Assembly: GCA_021014325.1 (NCBI GenBank)
Contig: CM037472.1
Coordinates: 4,588,001 to 4,652,000 of the forward strand
DNA length: 64,000 nt
Origin: Plazaster borealis
Taxonomy: Eukaryota; Echinodermata; Asteroidea; Forcipulatida; Labidiasteridae
Direction of reading: 5' to 3'
The translations under genes and the position numbers were made by a program. The notes below the pieces were generated by a model. That model was not told the origin of the DNA. It ran no database searches and was given only the letters and a program-made list of their open reading frames with translations. This document shows, piece by piece, positions 25,201-37,200 of this stretch (position 1 is the stretch's first letter; each line of letters begins with the position of its first letter).

Positions 25201-28200
25201 GAACCTCTGTCATCAGACTAAAATAGAAGGCGTTAGGCTAGAGCACTAGAATGATTATTTTTGTGCTTTCAGGAAGTGTTGTTAATTTACTTTAAAGTTG
25301 GGGGCAACTTTGAATATTTTTTAAGGTATATTGTTTTCCTCCAGCTCTAAAACAGGAATGTTAGGGGGCCTACAACTTTTAGCGTGTGATATTAGCTAAC
25401 TCAACTTGCTACATTAAAATTTTAAAAAACGTATAAGTGACAAGAAGAAGTAAATGGAGGACTTTCATTATTTCGTGTTTTACCCATACACCGATGTGTT
25501 TTAAAGGGTCTCTACGCCTTTTGAAATGAAATTTTCACAGGTTAGTTTTATGGTATATATCTACAACTATTTAGGATTGAAACAAAGAGTGGGTTTCGAA
25601 TTACCAAACATGTACAGACCCTTTAAGCACTGTATACTCGGTACTTTCCAGAGTCCTGTGAAAACAAAATCAACATGCATTTTACTCTGCTCAAATCTCA
25701 ACCGAGTAATATGCCTGTTGGTTTTGTTTTCACAGGACTCGGGGAAAGTACTTCGTAAACAGTGCTGTGGGTAAAACACAAATAATATTCCTTATCCCCG
25801 AGTCAAATTTCACATCTGATAAAATTTGTGTATTTTATTTTGTTTGAACTTTTTTGTTTTAAATTTAGAACACCCATGATAGCTGGTGGACTGTTTGTTA
25901 TCAACAAAGACTGGTTCAACAAACTTGGAAAATATGACACAGAGATGAATATATGGGGAGGAGAAAACTTTGGTAAGTAAATTTCATTACTTTAGTTATG
26001 TGCCATCCCTCAGGCTCAAGGTTTTAGCCAGGATTTGGTAAAAGGGTGTCCAAATTTGCTGGAAATTTAAACACTGGGTGTCCAAAAGACACACAGACAC
26101 CCCTCTGGCTAACACTATGCTCTGGGTCAATGTTCCCACAAGTCGTACTAAGTCTCTGACACACCGGCAAATAAGCTATAGTACTTATTCTGTGTGAGAG
26201 CATTCTTCTATATGGAGCTGAAACCTGGACCATGAAGAAAAGAGCTTCAAGATCGCCTTGATGGTACATACACCCGGTTTCTTATGAGGGTGCAGAATAT
26301 CTCATGGCATGAGCACAAGACCAAAGAACAAGGTTTGCGGAGACATTCCACCAATCTCTGCAACTGTTGCTCAACGCAGAGTACAGCTGGCTACTGCTAT
26401 CATGCTGAAGACCAGGTCATACCTGATGTGTTATGTTGGAGACTTCCGTGCCCTATTGAGGTCGTAGACCTCTCAACTACATTGATGTGATTGGCAGAGA
26501 CACAGAATCTTAAGATGAGGACCTTCCAAACATGATGATGTATAAAGACTCCTGGCGTGATGTTGTAGTGAATGGGATCTTGGTTCGACGGCTAAATGAT
26601 GACGATGACTTATTCATCTTATTCATTGGTTTGTCAGATTTAGTTTAGCTCATTTTTTGGTATGTCGACTAACTGATAAGACTCTTCTTTGCAGATGTAA
26701 GGCTTCGCAGGGTATCTGAGTCCAGTTTCATCTAGTATACCCTCATCAATTTGAATAAATGAATCTTTCTAAAACGAAGAGTTGACAATGTCTTTAAAGC
26801 AGCTGATATGCAGTGCTTAAGATGTTCTCCTTTTTCATTTCATAGCTAGCCACAAAGCATGAAGTTGTTCCAACTTGCCATACATAGTTAGGCCTTGTCC
26901 GAATTGGTGGCTACAGCTATGGCTACGGCTAGATTTCCACATATCATGCATTGAAATGTATGTCTTTAACAACACCCTTAGCAACAGTCGTATCCGGAGC
27001 TGTAGCCGCCAATCCGGATAAGGCCTTACTTGCAAATGAGTAACACAAACATTGCACAACAGCCTTATACTGAAATGTTTATGCTTTGAGATCAGAATTT
27101 TTATTTCACAGCTTTGTTAGCACAAAAGGCAGCGTGCAAACCTGCTGCTATATTGTGCACTTAATTAGTGCAACATAACAAAGCCTTTGTGAATGTGCAC
27201 CCTAAATAGTTTGTTTTAAAATACTTTATTCGGGCGTATCACAATACATACAAAAATACACACAGTTTGTTTCTGTGAAATAATGAAAGGATTGTGTATT
27301 GTTGAGCATCATAATAATTTCACTGCTCCACCACCGGTCTATAGTCACTGAGGGACAACTACAACACCCTGAAACTAAAATAAGCATTTGGTGAATTTCG
27401 ACTCAGCTGCAAATCATTTGGGGAATTGAATTATTGTGGCTTGACCTGAGCACTCTCACACTGTAAATTCCTCCTCACTCACGATGAGGAAAGCAGACAT
27501 TTCTGCCATGACTTTCAATCAGAATTCAACCATTATATTCAAAGTCCAGAGAGGTTGGTAATCTAATAAATCACCGGTGTCCTTAAGGACTTGACCTGGC
27601 TAGGGTTGACTTACGATCATGCAACAATTGGACCGGCTCGTTTTTTATTCAAGAACATTCAAAACTCCATTGCCAAGGGGCGAATTATGTTTGAATTCAC
27701 AGAACCTTCAAAAAAGTTGTTCACTAAGAAATCTTTAAAATCTAATTATAAAAAGAATACATGCTAACAAGTACAACCCCAACCTAGTAGTATGCATGTG
27801 GATTTTTGTTTTGTACAGGACATGGGGGAGCACTGAGTATACAGTGCTTATCACAAAAGGTGTATGGTAAAACCAAAAAATAGTAAAGATCAGTTTTTGG
27901 AAGAGTTCATTCATTTTCATCCTCTAGTTTTCAAAAAACACACCATCCATTTATCAAATTCAGTGGTAAAAACATTGACAAAACAAGGAAAAACTGTTGT
28001 TTTGTCAAGGATTATTGTGCATTTATAATGTGCTTATTTCGATTGGGAATGGTGACTTTAAGGGTCTCAATCTATTTGCTTAACTTTTGGCAGTATCTCA
28101 GAGGGACTCAGAAAATGGTCGATAATGCAATTGCTTCTTTGTTGGACATCCACCTTAAGTCAATTGCACTATAATCAAAGGGCCTTTTATTTTGACAAAA

Positions 28201-31200
28201 AGTGACCTCCGCCTATTATGTTCTAACTTCCTGGCGAAATACAGAGGGGACTTCATTTCCATCCATAAACAAGAAGTACACTGCAGGCCCCATAATCAAA
28301 ACATAAGTTTACTTGTGATTTCCTACTGAAAACATGAAACATCACTACCTTCCCGCTTTTGGCAATTCCATTGGGGACAAATTGTTGTGAGTGGTTCCAC
28401 CCATTCTGATGATGTGATGACTGGAAGTTCCATTGTCATTGGAAGGTCTTTGCCCTTTTTGGGGTGGGGGGGTGGCATTTGCTGTTGTTGAGAGTTGATT
28501 CCCTGTAAAGCACCACCATTAACACAACTTAAGGTATATTCAGATACAAATAATGCAAAGCGGGATACAGAGTCAACAGTCCTAGATTGTGAACTACTTC
28601 CAACAGATTAAGAAGCAAGATGCCCACAAGCAAAAAAAGCAATTGTTGTCTGATATATTCATCAACAACAACATCACAATACAAACCTTTTTTCTGCATG
28701 TTCTTCTGATAGAAATCAATGGGCATTGAATAGAATGTTCATATTCTCTGCAAATTTTCTTTGCAATCGCTGTAGGGACCGTTCAGAGTTTTCAACAACA
28801 TCTTCAAGGTCATTTGAGAAGGAGTTGAGAGAGGTTGTCAGAGGCTGTGTACAACTTTATAAGCTGTTAAAGTTCTGGATATTTCCACAATAGAATCAAT
28901 GCAGGAAACACTAAAATTGTGGGGGGGAATAACAGAACAATCTAGCATGCCCTCAAGTTGATTATGCTGTCTGTTGTTGTTGTTGTTGTTTTTGTTGTTG
29001 TTAGGGGTTTTTTGGAGGGGAGGATTTTGAACATTGTATTAATAAACATTAGTACTGATGACCACACAACTGGGGAGAGAGGGAGTTCTACATATTGATG
29101 AAACATTGGATGATCCTTTAAAGCTATTAGTTATAGTTTATATAGTTTTGGGTTGAGCTAAGACAAATCGACTAGAGCGGCCACTTCCTAGGTTAAACTT
29201 GGGTATGATCCCTGGCCATAAAGCAGTTACAGGTTGAATGGCTTCTGACTGGCACCCCCCCCCCCCCCCGAACAAAGATAATTAACAATTAGGGAGACCG
29301 TCAACATAGGGCTAGATAGCTCAGTTATATAACGCCGGCATGTCAAGCCGGAGGTCGTAGGTTCAAGTCCTGCTCTAGTCAATTTTTCTTTGTTCAACCC
29401 CAAATTATTAAAAAATTTACCCAGTCAGTTTCTCTTGTGGTTAATCACTTGACGGTTTATAAAAACAGGTACTCAAACATGTGGCTGTTATTCACTTTTG
29501 AGAAAGGGTGTTTTCCCGTTACTTAGTCATCATTTGTTTATCACCCTTTTACCATGTGCCCCTCTCCTTTCATGTCAGTTACTCATGGGTCCTCTTTGAA
29601 AAACAAAATTTAATAAGAACATTTGTTTTTAAGGGCAAGTTCATGAAAAAGGTCCCCTTATAGTCCCATCAGTAACACACCGTGGGGTTTTTTCAAGACA
29701 TCATTTCTTGTTGGTATTCTGTTTTTCAGATGCCCAGCAATATAATAAAAATTACTGAAATCATTGACTATTGTAATTGCTTTTCAGACAGTTAAACTTT
29801 CTGAATGTCCCATACCTGACAGCGCAAATTCTTGGACTTGCTCTTTAATATAGGAAAGCTGATTAAATCATTACTTATCAAGTCCCTTGGTTTATTTCTA
29901 CAGTATCTGGACATTTTTGAAGGAGACAAACGAAAAAATATATTTTAGTTATCTTTTGTTTTCTTTCTTTCAGAAATATCTTTCAGAGTATGGCAATGTG
30001 GCGGTTCCTTGGAGATCATACCTTGTAGTCGAGTCGGCCATGTTTTCCGCAAGAAACACCCGTATACCTTTCCAGATGGAAATGCTAATACATATATCAG
30101 GTACTCAGCCTCTGCAAATAACTGCTACAATAATTGTTCCATACAAGTTACTACAAACTAATATTGCTTTGATTTATTTTTTATTTTTTGGTCAAAGTAA
30201 CATAATTGTTGTCTGCAATTTAAAGACAATTCATGAAAGCCAATGTTTTATAACATTTATTATTTAAGAATCTTTTAAAAACTGGGGCGGATTGCAATAA
30301 AATGGTCTTAGGCAGCTGTCTAACAGTTACTTATAGCCAGCTATCTGCCTTATACCATGGAGGTAGAAATAGTTATACAGTCTTAGCTTAGTCAATCGCT
30401 TTGCCTGTTGCAATAAGCCAGTCTTAGATAAGTCAGTGAGGAGTAGTGAAATACATGTACGAACAAGCATTCCTAAGCTTGGTTAGTTACGATGGCCGCC
30501 ATTATCCATAGCACACTGAGACAGTGACAATGGCTTTGAAATGTAAAACAAAGATCAAACATTAGGCGACCAGCCTGCAGTCAAACAAAGAAGTTGGCAC
30601 TTGTAGAATACATGGTGTGTTTGTTGAGAAATACAGACTAGTTGGATGTGTGTTTGTTGAAAAATGACTCTTCCAACCAACGTTGAACTTTTCCTTTGAG
30701 GTGAGCATAACAAAACATGCAATCAGAGAGGCCTAACCCAAAGCCTGTCCTGGAGAAAGACTGACGTTTTTCCAACAATCTGATTCCCCTCCAAAAAACA
30801 AAGTCCCTTCCAGAAACTGAATAATATCCCGTATCTTATTAGATTATCAAAGCCATCTGATTGCCCTACGGATGAGATGAACACATGCCATCTCCTGATT
30901 GAACACAATCCTTACAAGGATTCCTTTGTCTCTACACCCCTAGGGTTGCGTCTTCGCACTATGACCAGAGTCATGTCCCAGACGCCAAATTTCCAGTGGG
31001 AAAAAATATGCAGTGCTGCACGAAAACAATTTTATAACAGGGGTAGACAAAAAGCACTCTTTTAACTGGAGAGACAGTACTGTATATACAATATGCTCCA
31101 GCATTTAAGCTCTGAAATTATTCACCATATATTTAGTTTTCACAGAATACTGATAGTATCATCAGTGGATTCTATAGCATTGTTTCTTTGTATCAGCCTC

Positions 31201-34200
31201 CATCTTCTTTCAAATTTAAGACATGAAGAGCAAATAATTTTGAAGCCACGTGAGTGCGTCCATGTTTGTGCACAAGCCTGAAATTAATTTGTACAGTTGT
31301 TGCACAGCTAGTGCATATTAGTGCTTTCATTCATTTCTGTGCATTCAATCATCTGTAAACAAATAGTAAATGTGCATTTACTGTTGCGTGCATCTCTATA
31401 TGCATGTGACTAAGTTTCAGCAAGAACGAAAGTTCTCTAAAAAACAACTTTGTTCCGCAGTCATAAATACACCTTGACCTTGCCTCGAAGGAACAAATTT
31501 GCGGAAAACTATTGTTTTGGAAACGACACTGTGAACATGTCTAAAAGGACCACTACTAGATCCCATTACAAAGTGTAAATTTGAACTATTTGGACTGAGC
31601 TGGATTGTGCATTTTGTGGTGGCTTGAAGATCGAAGAGCGGGGCAGGCTGATGGCCACAAACAAGTCTCTTATAAATGCATATGTCGGATTAATAAGCAC
31701 ATTAAACTTTGGAGTTTCACGGCAGTATTCAAGGCAAAATAAAGGATGACACATGATGCGTGTTCCACCAATCAAATGATAAAGATCTCTGTGTGTGTGC
31801 GGTATATAAATAGGTCTATTACTGGAAGAGTTCTGTCAATTGAACAAAACCAACCAATTTAATGAGTGGCAATCGGAAAAGTTGATGGTTCCGAATGCAA
31901 ACTGCACTTAAGATTTAAACCCAACCTTTTTGGAAAAAGGAATCCATCGTCCGTGTCCCTGTGGAGGATACAAGGGATCATACATGATGGATAACATCAC
32001 CTGATGGTGTGATAGTGAAGACAGACTTGGGGGGGAAGCTCTAAGCTAGTTGTTTTCAATAGAGGAAAGACCGCAACGGGTGGCAGCAGGTCACCTTCCC
32101 AAGAGATGACCTGGATGCAAACACATGCAAGGGTTCTCAGTCATTTCTTTCCTTGATGGTGATGATATTCACCTTTAGAGTCACATCTGATAATGACGGC
32201 TTATTTATTTGATGTAGAGAAACTTTACAAACTGCGATTTATTCCCACGAGTTATGGCTTAATCAGGAAATAATGAACAAATAAGTCTCATTCCACTGGC
32301 GGATCTAGGGGGTTTGGAGTGCGGCGCGCAACCCAACGGCAAAATTAATCCGACATATACATTCATGGTAGAATGGTTTGTGGCCCTCAGCCTGCCCTGC
32401 TCTTTGATCATCAAGCCACCAAAAAATGCACACGGCAGCTCAGTCCAAACAGTTCATTTATATTTTGTAATGAGATCTAGTAATAAGTCAGGCTTTTTAA
32501 CGCATGTGGCTGTGATTGGTCAACACCTTTAGGGGTTGAGCTTGCAGATTGGTCTCTTACAGCTGATATCCCTCCTTAAAAGGCGGGAAACTTTTCATGG
32601 AATTAATATTGTATACTTTATCACACAGATTTCCGCAATTACCTTTGAATTTATTGGCGTTTTTGTTTTTTTCAGAAATACGAGAAGGACGGCTGAAGTA
32701 TGGATGGATGAATATAAACAGTACTTTTACAATGCCAGGCCCTCAGCCAGAGGAAAACCCTTTGGAAAGTAAGCAGTTATAAAATTGTTTGATTTTTTTC
32801 AAATATTGGATTTGATGAGATGAGATGAGAATGCTGTATATTTATGGTATTTTCATATGGGATATGAAGAATATGACTTTCGAATATGAATATGAACATG
32901 TAAGTGCGCTGCGCGTCTTGCAAGGGGTCAATACAGGTAAGGATCTATGAATTTATGTTGGTGTTTGCTTTTATGGCATTGTCTCTTGCATGATTATTCT
33001 CTAAATATGTTTTTCTCTGGTCAAGTTCGATTAAACTTTGCTTTCAATAAAAAATTTGTATTTTAATTCATAATGCTTTTTGTTATACTTTCCCTAATAA
33101 CAACATGATATTGACAAGATATTAGTTTTTAACATCATAAACCGGGTCGGAAGCTAGCTTGGAAAATGTTTGTTGATATTTTGACACTTCCAAACTTCCA
33201 AACAAGTCATATCCCTTGCTTTTGTGTTTGCATTTGGAAATGTGAGAGATTTTTTTTTTTAAAGATGTGATTTTCTTTTTATGCAGTATTTAGTAACTAT
33301 TCACACATTTTCCTCTCAAAATTTCAGTGTGGAAAGCAGAAAAGAATTGAGAAATCAATTACATTGCAAGTCATTCAACTGGTATCTTAAAAACATCTAT
33401 CCAGAGTTAAGGTGAGTAGAAATGGGAGCTGTCAATTGTTTTTACATTATCTTCAAGCAAACTTGAATCCTCGATTCTGATTGGTTGATCCATGGCAACA
33501 ACAGTGTAGGGATTATATACATCTATATATAAAACTAGTAGGGGAGATGGCCTTAGCTTTCGATCCAAACCGGACCTTCATCGAAGGCATAAGCAAACAC
33601 AGACACAAACATATCTATTTGTAGCAAAAAGAGGAGCAAAGGATTTTGGGAAGGTATCCAGGAAAAAAGCGGGGGAAATAATATGCTTTTTATACAACTT
33701 CTGGTGTCAGCCTTTCGCCTTTTTAAAAAATTGTTTTAATGTGGTCATTTGTTGTGGCTGGAACATAACTTTGTTACCTTCACTATTTAGTAACTGTTTA
33801 CTTTGTTTTAGTGTTTTGCATGTATCTTTTGTACCATTTTAATTTGTTTTATATATTATTGTAACATTCTAGCAATTCGGCCTGTGGCCACAGATGGAAT
33901 GTAAATAAACCAACACCAATATCAAACCATATTGCAAGGTCCACATCACATCCCGTTTATTGCACTGTTCTTACTCTGCGTATTGCGCTATTTGAAGCTG
34001 TGTGTAGTTAAGTCTGCAACGTAGTAAGAATACGGAAAAATATAGCAGGTCTGCATCCCATCCAACTCGGCCTTTAGCCTCATTGGATATGGGACACAGG
34101 AATTGTATATGTTTCCATATTCCACGAGTGCACGTATGATAAATAATATTAAGCATTAAGTTTGTTTTAAGACCATTAAACAGATAGTAATTTCCTCTTA

Positions 34201-37200
34201 TAATGGGGAATTTTCAGGTACTCTAGGTGGCAGCAGACTTACTGGGTAATTCCATTATTCAAAACTCTGATGTTTCTGATCAGCAGAGTGTGGGTTCAAC
34301 AATCTGGTCGTGGCACTTGTGTTCTTGAGCAAGATCCATAATTGCTTTGTCCTTAATGGGACATTAAGCAGTAGGTATAGGTAGTAGGATTGGTAGCACA
34401 TTAAAAGACACTGATTCTTATTAGTTGGCAGATTTGACTCTGGATGCCCTTGGCCCACTTGATTTAGTGCTTACCATTTGCTGACTAAGGCTCAAATAAC
34501 ATTTTGATATTTTAACATTTTTATATCTGAATATGAATTTATTTAATGTGTACTGTTTGTTATCATCCATTTTTATGAATGTCTTTTTGTATTTGTGTAT
34601 TTGTTGTCTTTCTGGGGGTTTTGTTTTGTACAATTGATAAAACTAAACTCTTAATCTCTGAATATTCTATTTATTTTTGATTCAATGCTCAAGTGACTTA
34701 TTTGTATATGCTGTTTATTCTATTCTCTCAATTCTTTTTCTTTATAATTTAGGTGATCAATTTTTTAAGTTTATCAATATTATTTTATGTAAATTCAAAT
34801 TGTATCAGCCCTCAAACTGTTTTTATCAAATATGATTTTCGGTAAACCATTTCAATTCAATTAAAACAAATACTGAATGAGAAAAACATGATGGTTCACT
34901 TCACCCTTGAGCTTTATTTTGTTTAGAGAGCTCCATTTTGTTTTAGAGAGCTCTATTTTGTTTTAGAGAGCTCTATTTTGTTTTAGAGAGCTCTATTTTG
35001 TTTTAGAGAGCTCTATTTTGTTTTAGAGAGCTCTATTTTGTTTGAGAGAGCTCTATTTTGTTTTAGAGAGCCCTATTTTGTTTTAGAATAGGCCTATCTC
35101 ATGTAAAAAAAATGTATGTCAATGGAATTTTAAAGCACTGTAATGATAAAGCAATGTGTAGCCCACGTCTGTAATAGTTCGATGACTACTAAAGATTAAC
35201 AAGCTCTTCTCAACTTTTTTCTCTCAACTCCTGATTCGCAGAATTCCTGCTCCAGGAAATGTGCAATATGGAAAGCTACAGCAGGGGGAGTTATGTCTGG
35301 ACTCGGCCCCTAAAACTACCGGAACCACGTGGGCTCCCTCTATTATACCATGTGAATTCCAAGACGAAAACCAGGTTGGTTTTAGCTGCTCACTTTTTTG
35401 TGACAGAAAATTCTTTTCTTTCTTTTTTTCTTGGGGGGGGGGGGGTTGACACTTGCTGACCAGTGTTGACTTCCTGTCTGGGACACTTGTCATTATTATA
35501 CTGTAAATTGTTCGGACATGTTATCTGGGATTAAGATACGTGAGTGGATATGAAATACTTAGGAGTGTTTGAAAATCTTAGCATCTTTTTTGTCAAAGTT
35601 TATTCTGATGAATAAGTATATGTCCCGTGGTAGTTTCACTGATTAGGGACAAATGACTCCAAGGTTGAACTTGTACAGTTCAGGATCGTGCAATGTGTAT
35701 GTTTGAACCTGCCTGAGGAAGAAGTCCACAAAGTTTGACCAAATAGCCCAAATAGTACTTCACATTTAAAATATATACGATAGCAAAACTGTTTTTGAAG
35801 TGAATCGTTCAAATGATTTATTCATCCAATATTGTCAAGAGAATATAAACAACCACTAAAACCATGGGTTGCAACTTTATTCATTTTATTTATTTAGTTA
35901 TGATTATTATATCTTTTCCAATTTGTAGGCGTGGTCTTTAACGAAGGAAGACACCGTTCAGCAGCAGTTCAAGTGTCTTACAGTCAGCTCGTCTGTGCCT
36001 GATACTAGAGTTTATCTTACTTCTTGCCAAAGCAATGAAATCAAACAGGTACTTCCATTCTGTCATCCTAACTTGACCCTTAAAACTTCCGGTGAACTTG
36101 AGACAGGACTGTGTGGTTCGTCACTGTCCAATTTTATGCTTGACAGGCGTGGCTGGGTTAAAAACTCATCAATGCATCAAGGTTTTTTGTGAGTGGACAA
36201 ATTAATGAATTGATGTAATGATCATATCATCTTGTGCCCAGAAGGACGTAAAAGGTACCGGAGAACAGCGTAAGCAATGAATGTGCAATATTTGTGGAAG
36301 TGTCGTGGCCGAGCGGTTAAGAGCACCGAATTCAAACTCTGGTGTTTCTGATCAGCAGAGTGTGGGTTCGAATCCCCAGCCGTGACACTTGTGTCCTTAA
36401 GCAAGACACTTAACCATTGCTTTGTCCTTCGGATGGGACGTAAAGCCGTTGGTCCCGTGTGTTGTGTAATGCACGTAAAAGAACCCAGTGCACTTATCGA
36501 AAAGAGAAGGGGTTCGCCCCGGTGTTCCTGGTTGTGGCTGCTGAATGCGCCGTAGCACCTTGTAAAAAACATTATAAGGTGCTACATAATTGGGTCTCAT
36601 AATTCATAACTTCAATAACCCATCTTTCTGTTTAAAGTATATATACTAAGTGCCTTGAGTACCTTGTTTGGTAGATACGTGCGCTATATAAGACTTCGAT
36701 CTTATTATTATTATTATTGTGTTTCAAGAAAACTGATCGTGAAAGTTTGATCGGTTTTCTGCCATTCTTAAGTCATAATAGGAAGCTTAAATTTGTGTGA
36801 GAATGGGAAAACTTGTCTTTGGGGTAATTCTAGCAACAAAAATGCAACAGTAATGCTATATATATTTTAAAGGAGCGATTTTTTCGTTTTCGGTCATTTG
36901 TTGTTGGAGAAAAGTACTTTAAATGCCTGGAAGAAGGGCGTAGGGCCTTACGCCCCTTTTTGGGGCATTCAACGTTATCATGTACTGGTTTTAAATCATT
37001 TTTACCTTGATCATTGTAAATTTGAAATCCAATTCGAGCTGTGAAATTTTTAATGTTTAATTAAACGAAAAAATCTGCACCAAGGCCTGAAGACAATGCC
37101 TGAATAGATTATTCTATCATTGGTTATCAGTAGTTAGTTATCATGGTTTTTTTAACCTCCTGAGAAATACAACAAAGAGCCAACAGCTTTAATCCATGTA

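Larger units (their letters stand above)
22469..25868 (+). other. GALNT intron, repeat-filled
   Basis: Holds TTAA elements at 22760-23254 and 23449-23815 and a SINE broken by a third (25476-25790). From 23830 to 25470 I see no repeat family or exon. Confidence 0.7.
25973..29973 (+). other. GALNT intron, repeats and retroelement relic
   Basis: Besides the reverse-transcriptase relic, a SINE piece (27775-27882), a (GTT)n run near 28970-29000, a C16 homopolymer near 29254-29270 and the SINE at 29190-29460. No exon is seen in 26620-27770 or 27890-28960. Confidence 0.7.
32769..35241 (+). other. Two GALNT introns around the 33328-33411 exon
   Basis: The first is 559 nt with no repeat I recognise. 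The second (33412-35241) has a SINE family A fragment at 34260-34400 and the 20-bp tandem array. The rest is AT-rich. Confidence 0.75.

Noticed and set aside
34916..35088. Short regular repeats as a possible CRISPR array
   Set aside because: Units are directly adjacent without unique spacers, in an animal intron.
36222..36572. 116-codon open frame on the - strand
   Set aside because: Antisense of the full SINE.
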